Assembly: GCF_014349235.1 (NCBI RefSeq)
Contig: NZ_JACSOH010000001.1
Coordinates: 1 to 64,000 of the forward strand
From: Cytophaga sp. FL35
GTDB lineage: Bacteria; Bacteroidota; Bacteroidia; Flavobacteriales; Flavobacteriaceae
DNA length: 64,000 bases
Reading direction: 5' to 3'
Shown here: positions 27,246 to 37,300 of the stretch, one piece after another
How the letters are laid out: each line of letters begins with the position of its first letter
How positions within the stretch are numbered: the stretch's first letter is position 1
Made by a program: the position numbers and the translations under genes
The notes under the pieces: model-generated
What the model was told of the DNA's origin: nothing
Seen by the model: the letters and a program-made list of their open reading frames with translations, nothing else
The model's database searches: none

Positions 27246-27270
27246 ATGTTTCATGCATTTATTAAACCTT

Positions 27271-29073
27271 CTACTCTCTCATAGATTCCAAAATCTTTTC
27301 GTCGCTATGCTTATTTGAAAAATTAATGGCACATTCTATAAGGGCCAAATGGGAATATGCCTGGGGAAAATTCCCCAATAAACGCTTGGTCTTAAAATCT
27401 ATGTCTTCACTGAAAAGACCAAGATGATTGCTATAACTCAATAGCCTATCAAAATATTCCATCGCCTTTTCTTCTTGACCTATCTTAAACAGACTGTTTA
27501 CGAACCAAAAAGTACAAACGGTAAACGATGAGGAAGGTAGTCCAAAGTCATCCTCGTTCTTGTATCGGTACAACAATCCGTCGTTACTCAACTCACGCTC
27601 AATAGCTTCTACCGTGCTGACATATTTTTCATGTTTGGCATCAATACAACCGTACGACTCCATCAATAACACCGATGCATCCAAGTGCTTGGAACCGTAG
27701 GATTGGGTAAAGGCTTGTACTTCGTCATTCCAGGCATTTTCGTAAATATCGGCCCAAATTTCATCCCTTAAGGGCTTCCATTTCTCAATTTTATGGTGCT
27801 TATTGAAAATTTTGGCCACTTTTATTGCCCTATCAATGGCCGTCCAGCATAAAACTTTAGAAAAGGTAAAATGGCGATCTTCAGACCTAAACTCCCAAAT
27901 ACCTTTATCCGCTTCCTTCCAATGCTTGTCCACTATCCACACAATGCCTTTGGTAATACTCCAAATATCCTCTCCATTGGCAATATCGGTACTGAACTTA
28001 TGCAGATTTTCATAAATGACATCCATAAGGATACCGTAAATATCATTTTGCCTTTGGATATAGGCTGCATTACCTACTCTTACGGGCTTTGAGCCCTCAT
28101 ATCCACTTAAATGCTCCAGAGTTTCCTCGGTCAAGTTCTTTTCCTTATTGATTCCGTACATAATCTGTAGCTTTTCATCCTTATCAGGAATCAAATCAAT
28201 AATAAACTGAAGGTATCTCTTGGCCACATTTTTATGCCCTAATTCACTTACCACCTTTACTACCATAGAGGCATCCCTGATCCAGCAAAAACGATAATCC
28301 CAGTTACGAACTTCACCAATGGTTTCGGGTAAAGAAGTAGTTGCCGCCGCAAGAACGGCCCCTGTTTTATCATAACTTAGGAGTTTTAAGGTAATGGCAC
28401 TCCTACTGATTTCGGCATTGTACTTTCTGTAATTTGGGGTGTTATTGCTCCAGTTCAACCAATACACCTTGGTTCTTTCTAAGTCTAAATATACCTTTTC
28501 GGTATTGGGAAGGAGTATTTTTTCATTGTAGCCTAATAAAAAATAACCATCCTCGGTAATTTCAATTTCGCGGCCTTCTACAACCGCATTTTTATTGAAG
28601 GAAGTATATAAAAAAACCGTATCAAATTTCTCCGCATGGGTAAGGCTCGCAATAAAGTTATGTTTTACGTACGTTTTGGTCTCCCCTATGGCGTATTCCA
28701 ATTTGGGATCATACAAAACCTTAACCTTCGGTCTTCCCGAAATATATTTTATGAACCGTACAATTTCAGGAGGTGAATGATAACCTCCGGCGGTAAGATG
28801 GTAACGAGGCATAAAATCATACACTTCAAACACATCTTCGCCATTTTTGTATTTGGTGCATAAGATGGCCGTGTTTTCAATATAGGTCTGGGTAATTTCG
28901 TAAGCATCGTCTACTTCAAAACCGAAACTTCCTCCTATTTTTTCATCCAATAATTTGGCAAAAACCGATGAAGAATCAAATTCTGGTAAACAGCACCAAT
29001 CAACACTTCCCGTTTTTGAAATAATAGCTGCGCTCCTACAATTCCCTATAATTCCATAGTCTAAATTATCCAT
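27271..29073 (-). CDS. Glycoside hydrolase family 15 protein (trehalase/glucoamylase-like)
   Basis: A 600-residue protein. An N-terminal beta-sandwich (about 1-230, starting LDYGIIGNCRSAAIISKTGS) precedes an (alpha/alpha)6 barrel typical of GH15. RNWDYRFCWIRDASM near 262 is the substrate-binding motif. The general acid is the glutamate in GIWEFRSEDRHFTFSK near 398 and the general base that of LGLFSEDID near 556. There is no signal peptide, so it is cytoplasmic. GH15 includes glucoamylases, glucodextranases and bacterial trehalases. The divergent neighbour makes trehalose, which favours trehalose hydrolysis, but the enzyme's substrate cannot be read directly. Confidence 0.9.
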   Translation of the reverse strand: MDNLDYGIIGNCRSAAIISKTGSVDWCCLPEFDSSSVFAKLLDEKIGGSFGFEVDDAYEITQTYIENTAILCTKYKNGEDVFEVYDFMPRYHLTAGGYHSPPEIVRFIKYISGRPKVKVLYDPKLEYAIGETKTYVKHNFIASLTHAEKFDTVFLYTSFNKNAVVEGREIEITEDGYFLLGYNEKILLPNTEKVYLDLERTKVYWLNWSNNTPNYRKYNAEISRSAITLKLLSYDKTGAVLAAATTSLPETIGEVRNWDYRFCWIRDASMVVKVVSELGHKNVAKRYLQFIIDLIPDKDEKLQIMYGINKEKNLTEETLEHLSGYEGSKPVRVGNAAYIQRQNDIYGILMDVIYENLHKFSTDIANGEDIWSITKGIVWIVDKHWKEADKGIWEFRSEDRHFTFSKVLCWTAIDRAIKVAKIFNKHHKIEKWKPLRDEIWADIYENAWNDEVQAFTQSYGSKHLDASVLLMESYGCIDAKHEKYVSTVEAIERELSNDGLLYRYKNEDDFGLPSSSFTVCTFWFVNSLFKIGQEEKAMEYFDRLLSYSNHLGLFSEDIDFKTKRLLGNFPQAYSHLALIECAINFSNKHSDEKILESMRE

Positions 29074-29175
29074 TCAATAAAATTGTTGATTCATATGGGC
29101 ATTGAATTGTTATTGCCCTTCTTTTTCACGAAATTTAGAGAAATAAACATCAAAACAAAGCAAAAAAACCAATTT

Positions 29176-31383
29176 ATGGGCAAAACTATCATAATCTCAA
29201 ATAGATTACCCGTTCAGTTACAAATTAGCAACGGAGATATAACGGCAATTCCCAGCGTGGGAGGTCTAGCTACCGGAATGAAATCTGTACATTCTGGAGG
29301 CGATAGTTTATGGATAGGTTGGAGCGGACTTACCAATGAGGAAATTCCCAAAGAATTATCTCCAAAAATAGATGCGGCCTTAAAAGAGCACGGTTCGTCT
29401 AAAGTAAACCTTTCTAAAAAGGAAGTGGATGGTTTCTATTTTGGATTTAGCAACCGCACTATCTGGCCCCTTTTCCATTACTTTTTAGAGTATTCTGAGT
29501 TTGAACTCAAGAATTGGGAGATCTATAAAAGTGTGAACCAAAAATTTGCCGACGCCATTGTAGAGGCGGCCGATGATGATGATACTATTTGGGTCCATGA
29601 CTACCAACTAATGTTGGTACCGCAAATGGTCCGGGAACAAAAGCCCAATATTTCTATTGGGTTCTTTCTACACATACCATTCCCTTCTTTTGAGATTTTT
29701 AGGACGTTACCCTGGAGAGAAAAAATTCTGGAAGGTCTATTAGGTTCAGATTTAATAGGCTTTCACACCTATGACTATGAGCGTCACTTTTTAAGTTCGG
29801 TACGCAGACTTTTGGGGCTCGATGTTAGTTTTAATGATATTTATTCTGATGAGCGGGTTATTAAGGTGGATTCGTTTCCTATGGGTATTGACTATAAAAA
29901 ATTCAGTGAAGCGGCCAAGAAGAACGAAGATACCGCCCCTGAAGACCTTTCTGAGTTGCAACGCCGGCTGTACAATCATAAAGAATCCACAGCGGATGCC
30001 AAATTTTTCCTTTCCATAGACCGTTTGGATTATACCAAGGGAATCGCCAAAAGACTGAATGCCTTTGAGTATTTTCTCAATAAATATCCGGAATATAAAG
30101 AGAAAGTACGGCTGATTATCTTGGCCGTACCCTCGCGTTCCAATGTGCCTCAATACCAATTATTGAAAAGAGAAGTAGATGAATTGGTAGGGCGTATCAA
30201 TGGAGAATTTTCTACGGTGAGCTGGACGCCCATTTGGTACTTTTATCGTTCCATGCCCTTTGAAAATCTTATCGACCTCTATACTACTTGTGATATTGCG
30301 TGGTTAACGCCAATTCGCGACGGTATGAACTTAGTGGCCAAAGAATATATTGCCACAAGAACGGATAAAACGGGAGTGCTTATTCTAAGCGAGATGGCAG
30401 GTTCCGCCAATGAGATGAACGAAGCGATGCTTGTGAACCCAAACAATTTTGAGCAAACGGCCGATGCTTTAAAAGAGGCCATTAACATGCCAAAGGAAGA
30501 GCAGATAGAGCGAAACTCCATCTTGCAAAAGAGGTTGGAGCGCTATAATGTTGAAAAATGGGCCAATGATTTTATGAGTTCCCTATTAGACCAGAAGAGC
30601 AAAGATCACAGCCACGTAGCAAGAAGACTTTCAGTAGATTTGATGGATACCATTATCGATTCCTATAAATCGTCCAGTAAGAGGTTATTATTTATTGATT
30701 ACGATGGGACACTTGCCGGTTTTCACAAAGACCCACAAAAAGCGGCCCCGGACGAAGAACTCTATGAGTTATTGGATAACCTCAACAATCAAAAAGATAC
30801 CGAAATGTTCTTGATCAGTGGTAGGGACAAGGAGACCTTTACCAAATGGTTCTTGCATAAGAAGTATAATATGATTGTGGAGCACGGAGTATGGATTTCA
30901 AGAGGCGGGGAAGAGTTTAAGATGCTTGAAAACGTAAAAAAAGACTGGATGGAAAAAATTCTTCCAGTATTGGAATCTTTTGTGGATCGCACCCCGGGAA
31001 GTTTTATCGAAGAAAAAAATTACTCCTTGGCCTGGCATTACCGCAATACTGATCCTGATTTTGGCCAAAAAAGAGCTTCAGAACTCAATACGGTACTTAC
31101 GAGTCTTATAGGAACGGATGACCTTAGTGTGCTAAACGGTAATAAGGTTATGGAAATAAAAAGCAGTAATGTGAACAAAGGTAGGGCCGCCATGAGAATG
31201 TATGCCGAAGAACAATACGAGTTTGTATTCGCCATTGGTGATGATTGGACAGATGAATTTATGTTCATGGAACTGCCCGAGGATTCAGTTACGGTGAAAG
31301 TAGGAAGACAAAAGACAAATGCGCGTTACTATGTTGATAGTATTAAAAACGTTCGGGCTTTATTAAGCCGATTTGTTTACTAA
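29176..31383 (+). CDS. otsAB: Bifunctional trehalose-6-phosphate synthase/phosphatase
   Basis: A 735-residue fusion. The start MGKTIIISNRLPVQL is chosen because it aligns with family N termini; earlier in-frame ATGs add an unrelated hydrophobic stretch. The GT20 domain (1-470) has WVHDYQLMLVPQMVR near 141, SIDRLDYTKGI near 281 and VPSRSNVPQYQLL near 318; it joins UDP- or ADP-glucose to glucose-6-phosphate. The C-terminal HAD phosphatase begins with LLFIDYDGTLAGF near 503 and ends with the FAIGDDWTDEFMF motif near 688, removing the phosphate to give trehalose, an osmoprotectant. It is divergent from GH15 over about 100 bp, so synthesis and breakdown genes share a control region. Confidence 0.95.
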   Translation: MGKTIIISNRLPVQLQISNGDITAIPSVGGLATGMKSVHSGGDSLWIGWSGLTNEEIPKELSPKIDAALKEHGSSKVNLSKKEVDGFYFGFSNRTIWPLFHYFLEYSEFELKNWEIYKSVNQKFADAIVEAADDDDTIWVHDYQLMLVPQMVREQKPNISIGFFLHIPFPSFEIFRTLPWREKILEGLLGSDLIGFHTYDYERHFLSSVRRLLGLDVSFNDIYSDERVIKVDSFPMGIDYKKFSEAAKKNEDTAPEDLSELQRRLYNHKESTADAKFFLSIDRLDYTKGIAKRLNAFEYFLNKYPEYKEKVRLIILAVPSRSNVPQYQLLKREVDELVGRINGEFSTVSWTPIWYFYRSMPFENLIDLYTTCDIAWLTPIRDGMNLVAKEYIATRTDKTGVLILSEMAGSANEMNEAMLVNPNNFEQTADALKEAINMPKEEQIERNSILQKRLERYNVEKWANDFMSSLLDQKSKDHSHVARRLSVDLMDTIIDSYKSSSKRLLFIDYDGTLAGFHKDPQKAAPDEELYELLDNLNNQKDTEMFLISGRDKETFTKWFLHKKYNMIVEHGVWISRGGEEFKMLENVKKDWMEKILPVLESFVDRTPGSFIEEKNYSLAWHYRNTDPDFGQKRASELNTVLTSLIGTDDLSVLNGNKVMEIKSSNVNKGRAAMRMYAEEQYEFVFAIGDDWTDEFMFMELPEDSVTVKVGRQKTNARYYVDSIKNVRALLSRFVY

Positions 31384-31400
31384 TCATAAAATTTGATGCA

Positions 31401-31434
31401 AATAGCCTTCCGAAAATCGGAAGGCTATTTTTTT
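31401..31434 (+). terminator. Terminator of the trehalose synthesis gene
   Basis: AATAGCCTTCCGA pairs with TCGGAAGGCTATT around AAA, followed by a T-run. It makes any start before about 31435 unlikely for the next gene. Confidence 0.9.
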
Positions 31435-31540
31435 GAGTGAACGGTTTTATATTGTAATATATTCAGCAGATTACGACCAAATATCCATCACAAGGGAACC
31501 AACCCTTTTGAAGAAATTAGTACTGCTAAAAATCAACCAT

Positions 31541-32704
31541 TTGAAACCTAAGCCATACATTCTTCCCATTATCATTATTGCCCAATTTGCCTGTACCTCC
31601 GTCTGGTTTGCAGGTAATTCCATTGTGACGGAGTTGGCACAAGCCACGGGTTTTGGGGAAGAACTTAAAGGTTTTATACTTTCGTCGGTGCAATTCGGGT
31701 TCATTTTAGGAACGCTCACTTTTGCTCTTCTAATGATTGCAGACCGATTTTCGCCTTCCAAGGTGTTTTTGGTTTCCGCCCTTCTAGCTGCCTTATGTAA
31801 CTTATCATTATTACTACCTGCCCTTTCAAAAGCGGTATTGCTAATTGCCCGATTTGGTACAGGTTTTTTCTTGGCAGGTATTTATCCCATAGGAATGAAG
31901 ATTGCTGCAGACTACTATGAGAGTGGACTGGGCAAAGCCTTGGGTTATTTGGTTGGGGCCCTTGTTTTTGGTAAATCCCTCCCCTACTTTATAAAAAGTC
32001 TAGATGTTGCCAGCTATACTTCAGTTGTGCAATATACCTCAGGATTTACGGTAGCCGGAGGAATTTTACTCTGGACCTTGGTTCCTGACGGACCTTTTAG
32101 AAGACGAAGTAAAAAGTTGAATTTAAAGGCTGGACCTGATTTATTTAAAATTACATCCTACCGAAAGGCGGCTTTTGGATATTTTGGACACATGTGGGAG
32201 TTATATGCCTTCTGGGCTTTTATTCCATTTGCCATGTATTCCTATGCCAATATTAATCAAATTACATTGCCTGTATCCGTTCTATCTGCAGTTGCCATTG
32301 CTATTGGCGGTGTATCCTGCATCGTTGGAGGGTATTTCTCCCAGAAATATTCCAGCAAAAAAGTAGCCTATTTCTCTTTATGGATATCAGGACTATGCTG
32401 TCTGCTTTCCCCTCTTATTTTCTTTTTACCCGCTTGGATTTTTATGCTGTTTTTCGGTATTTGGGGCATGGCCGTTACGGCAGACTCTCCCCAGTTTTCA
32501 AGTATGGTAGCCTCTACGGTAGCTTCGGAAATGAAAGGAACCGCCCTGGTATTGGTCAATTGTATCGGCTTTGCCATCAGCATCTTTAGTATTGAACTAC
32601 TATCTTACCTTACCACGGTCATTCCCTCATACTTCGTATTTTTGGTCTTGGCCCTCGGTCCTATTTTTGGACTGCTTCAATTTAGAAAAACGAAAACGAA
32701 CTAA
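31541..32704 (+). CDS. Major facilitator superfamily transporter
   Basis: About 387 residues with around 12 hydrophobic helices. The TTG at 31541 (MKPKPYILPIIIIAQFACTS) is preferred, because the same frame reaches back to a TTG inside the trehalose-gene terminator and no ATG lies in between. FGTGFFLAGIYPIGMKIAADYY near 107-128 resembles the MFS loop after helix four, and a central charged loop (RRRSKKLNLKAG) lies near 190. Substrate is unknown. It ends 3 bp before the M1 peptidase gene, so the two are likely cotranscribed, which might hint at uptake of a peptide product; that is only context. Confidence 0.85.
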   Translation: MKPKPYILPIIIIAQFACTSVWFAGNSIVTELAQATGFGEELKGFILSSVQFGFILGTLTFALLMIADRFSPSKVFLVSALLAALCNLSLLLPALSKAVLLIARFGTGFFLAGIYPIGMKIAADYYESGLGKALGYLVGALVFGKSLPYFIKSLDVASYTSVVQYTSGFTVAGGILLWTLVPDGPFRRRSKKLNLKAGPDLFKITSYRKAAFGYFGHMWELYAFWAFIPFAMYSYANINQITLPVSVLSAVAIAIGGVSCIVGGYFSQKYSSKKVAYFSLWISGLCCLLSPLIFFLPAWIFMLFFGIWGMAVTADSPQFSSMVASTVASEMKGTALVLVNCIGFAISIFSIELLSYLTTVIPSYFVFLVLALGPIFGLLQFRKTKTN

Positions 32705-32707
32705 TTT

Positions 32708-34330
32708 ATGAAACTAAAACTAACCCTCTTTTCCGCCTTTGCCCTGATTTACTTATCACATCAAGCACAGGAATTTACTGAGCAAGATACCTTAAGGGGA
32801 AGCATCACCCCTGAACGCGCTTGGTGGGACCTTACTTTTTATGATTTATACGTGGACGTAGATGCTGAAGAAAAATTTATTTCAGGAAGCAACATCATCA
32901 GATATAAAGTTCTTGAACCAAAACAAAAACTTCAGGTAGATTTACAACCTCCCATGAAAATTGAAAAAGTAACCCAGAACGGGAAGTCCTTAAATGTGGT
33001 TTCCAACGGAAATGCGCATTTCGTGGAATTAATCGAGAAACAGAAGAAAGGGGCCGTAAATGAAATAAAAGTCCATTTCTCGGGACAGCCAAGAGAAGCC
33101 ATAAGAGCACCTTGGGACGGGGGCTTTTCCTGGAAAAAAGATAAGAATGGGAAGCATTTTATTGCCACTTCCAACCAAGGTTTGGGCGCCAGCGTTTGGT
33201 GGCCTAATAAAGACCATATGTACGATGAAGTGGATAGTATGAACATTCGTATCAAAGCTCCTCTAGGACTAATAGACGTATCCAATGGCCAATTGATCAA
33301 AGTAGATGAAAATTCAAATACCTACCATTGGGCCGTTGTGAATCCAATCAATAATTACGGGGTAAATATCAATATTGGGGACTATGTTCATTTTGAGGAA
33401 ACCTTTGAAGGCGAAAAAGGAGATTTGCAAATGGACTATTACGTGCTTTCCTATAATTTGGAAAAGGCGAAAGAACATTTTAAGGATGCCCCAAAAATGA
33501 TGAAGGCTTTTGAACATTGGTTTGGCCCCTACCCTTTTTATGAAGATGGTTTTAAATTAGTGGAGGTGCCTTATTTAGGGATGGAACACCAAAGTTCCGT
33601 TACCTACGGAAATCAATATAAAAAAGGGTATTTGGGCAGAGACCTTTCCGGAACAGGTTGGGGACTTAAATTTGATTTTATCATCATTCATGAAGCCGGT
33701 CATGAGTGGTTTGCGAATAATATTACCTACAAAGATATTGCGGACATGTGGGTACATGAGGGATTTACGGCCTACTCCGAAAATATATTTATCGATTACT
33801 ACCATGGTAAAGAAGCCGCTGCGGATTACGTAATAGGTACCCGAGCCAATATTCAGAATGACAAACCCATAATTGGACCCTACGGAGTCAACCAAAGGGG
33901 TAGTGGGGATATGTACTATAAAGGAGCCAATATGCTTCATACCATTAGATATTTAATCGATGACGATGAAAAGTGGAGGCAAATTTTACGCGGACTCAAC
34001 AAAGAATTTTATCATAAAACAGTGACTACTGAAGAGATTGAAAACTACCTTACCGAGCATTCAGGATTGGATTTATCTAAAGTTTTCGACCAGTATTTAA
34101 GAACCACCAAAATTCCTATTCTTGAGTACCAAATCACTAATAACGGCTTTAGATATAGATATACCAATGTGGTGGATGGCTTTGAAATGCCGCTAAAAAT
34201 AAATGCTGGAGATAAGGAACTAGAAGTAAAACCTACTGACCAATGGGCGGAAATTAAGGTCAACAATGGAAAAATATCCAGTTTTAAAGTGGACCGTAAT
34301 TATTATGTGGAGTCCAAAGAGTGGAAATAA
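32708..34330 (+). CDS. M1 family metallopeptidase, secreted
   Basis: A 540-residue protein with a signal peptide (about 1-20, LIYLSHQAQ). An N-terminal beta-saddle domain precedes the thermolysin-like catalytic domain. The zinc site is HEAGH at 328-332 with the third ligand E351 in MWVHEGFTAYSE. VPYLGMEHQSSVTYG near 289 corresponds to the GxMEN exopeptidase motif, with H in place of N. The C-terminal M1 helical domain is short. It is an aminopeptidase acting outside the cytoplasm, probably removing N-terminal residues from peptides. It is coupled to the MFS gene by a 3-bp gap. Confidence 0.92.
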   Translation: MKLKLTLFSAFALIYLSHQAQEFTEQDTLRGSITPERAWWDLTFYDLYVDVDAEEKFISGSNIIRYKVLEPKQKLQVDLQPPMKIEKVTQNGKSLNVVSNGNAHFVELIEKQKKGAVNEIKVHFSGQPREAIRAPWDGGFSWKKDKNGKHFIATSNQGLGASVWWPNKDHMYDEVDSMNIRIKAPLGLIDVSNGQLIKVDENSNTYHWAVVNPINNYGVNINIGDYVHFEETFEGEKGDLQMDYYVLSYNLEKAKEHFKDAPKMMKAFEHWFGPYPFYEDGFKLVEVPYLGMEHQSSVTYGNQYKKGYLGRDLSGTGWGLKFDFIIIHEAGHEWFANNITYKDIADMWVHEGFTAYSENIFIDYYHGKEAAADYVIGTRANIQNDKPIIGPYGVNQRGSGDMYYKGANMLHTIRYLIDDDEKWRQILRGLNKEFYHKTVTTEEIENYLTEHSGLDLSKVFDQYLRTTKIPILEYQITNNGFRYRYTNVVDGFEMPLKINAGDKELEVKPTDQWAEIKVNNGKISSFKVDRNYYVESKEWK

Positions 34331-34341
34331 TTATATTTAAA

Positions 34342-34373
34342 AAAGGGCCGATTTGATATAAATCGGCCCTTTC
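34342..34373 (+). terminator. Bidirectional terminator between convergent genes
   Basis: AAAGGGCCGATTT pairs with AAATCGGCCCTTT around GATAT. It serves the M1 peptidase gene and may also serve the convergent ThuA-dehydrogenase gene that ends at 34393. Confidence 0.85.
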
Positions 34374-34392
34374 TTATTCACTGTGATTGAAT

Positions 34393-37300
34393 TTACTTTC
34401 CTGTAAATTTTACGCCTGTAATGGCCATTTGAGGGGTAGCAACTCCCTCTCGCGGTTTGTAAACAAAATAAAGTTCTTCAGCCTTATCATTTAAGGACTT
34501 TTTTAAAGGAATGGCAATCGCCCCACCGGGTTGCCCGGTCTCGGGGGCATCCATACTTCCTTGACCAAGTAATTCACCATCTGGGGCATTAAGTCTTACC
34601 TCCATTTCTATACCAGTCTTAGGAGTCTCTTGCCATCCTGCTGTTACCATTGCACTTGAAACCCCATTTAAATCAATATTTTCCAAAGCAAACCATCCTT
34701 CTCCATCTGGCAACAGCAGCAAATCCATTCCGTTAAAAGCTATAGGTGAAAAGCCCTGTGCTTTTGTGGATTCTTTAAAAGAAACAGTACTTCCTTGCAA
34801 CGCAACAGATTGTACTCCCGTTAAAGGTTTTACGCCATTTTTACCTTTATCAGTATAACTCGCAGTTATAATCATGGCATTGTCGCTTGGTGAGGGGTTT
34901 GGAACAATAGTACCCTCTAGAGGTAATGACTTCTCTTTTTTATCCGTATCTGCCAAGGACAGGATGTAGGCAGCAATCTGCCTTGTTTCATCATCGGTAA
35001 TATTGGGGTGTGCCGCCATGGCTGCTTCTCCCCAAACCCCGGAACCTCCGGAAACAATTTTCTTCTGTATGTACTTTGCCGCTCCACGGTCCTTTATATA
35101 CTTAGCTGCGATTTCGCTGTAACTAGGTCCAATGGACTTTTCCGCTTCTTTATGACAAGCTTTACAGTCCATACCCTGCGTCAATGCCTTACCTGTTACC
35201 GCAGCAGATACTTCTTGGTGTCCCAATGATTGATTCACCTGATCAAGACCTTCCATATAATCAACGGAAACAAAAACGTTGTTCAAATCAATATCTTCAT
35301 CGCCATCAGGGTCGGAAACGGAAACTTTATACTTTACCGGCGTTCCAGCAATAAAAAAAGTAGAATTCCCTCCCTGAAGATCAATGGTTAATTCAGGTCT
35401 AGAATTACCGGCCACAATGGTTTCCGCATTACTTTTTGCACTGGCACCTTTATCGTCCTTAACCTCTACCGAAAGCTTAAATTCGCCGTTTTTCTCATAG
35501 GTATAGCTCAATTTTGGTTCAGAAGTTTCCTTAGTTTCCCCATTTCCTAAATCCCAAATATAACTGACGGCATCCCCTTCTAAATCTTCCGCTTTAACCT
35601 CGGCGGTTACCTCAAATGGTAATTTACCTGTGTGTTTTTCAACAATCAATTGATCGATCATTGGTGGACGGTTCCCTCCGTTATATTCAATATAACTTAA
35701 GCCCGAATCATCATTGGCAGAGAACCAACCGCTGCCATATTCCAATAAATAAATTCTACCATCAGGCCCCAACTCCATATCAATCAGATTTCGTAATTGA
35801 ATATCGGAAGCAAAAGGTTCCATTTTATTGAAAGTACCATCCTCAAAAAGACTTACAGCCATCATCCAACCTCGCATCCATTCATAAATAATGGTCTTTC
35901 CATCATAATATGATGGCAATCCGCCACCGTCGGTATACATATCCGAATAGTACGTTGGTCCGGCCATGGCATTTCTTCCACCACTACCTACTTGCGGAAA
36001 CAAGGAAGTTTCAGCATATGGATAATATATATAGGCAGGTTTGGTTGGTGGCAATTCCCGTAACCCAGTATTGAACTTAGAATCGTTGATCGGTTTTTCG
36101 GGATTGAACGCATCTCCACTCTTACCGGTAGCGTAATCATAATCTCGATAGGCATAATTGTTTCCAATAAACAATGGCCAACCAAAATTACCGGCCTCGG
36201 TAGCCAGGTTCATTTCATCATAACCTCTAGGGCCACGGGTTTCCAAACTATCATTGGCAGCATCCGGCCCAACTTCACCCCAAAAAAGGTTGCCATTTTT
36301 AGGATCTACTGAAATACGATAGGGGTTTCTATGGCCCATGGTATAAATTTCCGGTCTTGTTTTTTCGGTTCCCTCTGGAAATAGGTTCCCTTCCGGTATT
36401 TCATATGTCCCGTCTTCTTTTACCTTAATTCTTAAAATCTTACCGCGTAAATCATTGGTATTACCAGAGGAACGTCGTGCATCATATTGTTCATGGTCTG
36501 GTAAATCGTTCAAGGGAGCAAAGCCACTGTTAATGTATTTTACCCCTTTTTCATTGAAGGGTGTAGAATTATCACCGGTAGAAAGATATAGTAACCCATC
36601 TCCCCCAAAAGCGATGGAACCACCCGTATGGCAGCAAATTTCACGTTGAGAATCTACATCCAAAATAACCTGCTCCGACTCCATATCAAATTTGCCGTCC
36701 TGGAATTTGAATCGAGAAAGTCTGTTGATCCACTTATCTCCTGTTGGTGCATAATAAACATATACCCAATGATTATTTGCATAATCAGGGTCTTTTTGTA
36801 GCCCCATCAAACCTTCTTCCGCATTGACCCCTGGAGTATTAAGCGTCTTGAAATAGACGTCCAATTTCGCCACCTCTTTCATTTCTTCGGTTTCCGCATT
36901 AAAATGCATGATTTCTCCCCTTCTCTGGGCAATCAGCACGTCATGATTTGGAAGAATGGCCATTTCGGTAGGTTCAAAAAACTCCCCACCAACCAATTGT
37001 ACTTTGCTAAACCTATTGGAATCAGGTGGAATTTGTGTAGTTACTTTCGCATAATCCAAATTATTATTGTCGCCAATAGCATATTTAATTCCGCCTAAAA
37101 CGTGCTTTAAAAAGGCTTCTTCTTGATAGCTTTCCGAAGTGTGACCCGCACCTGTATAAAAGGCCCTTCCCCCATCATATTCATGGTACCATGCAAAAGG
37201 ATGGTTATCGCCATTTTTACCACCTTCGTAGGTAGACTCATCAACGGTCATGATTACATTGACATCTGGGTTGATGTTCTTATAATTGTAAATTTCATCA

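Noticed and set aside
31433-31540. Upstream TTG start for the MFS transporter
   Set aside because: The start falls inside the terminator of the trehalose gene; the extension is not hydrophobic and adds nothing family-like.
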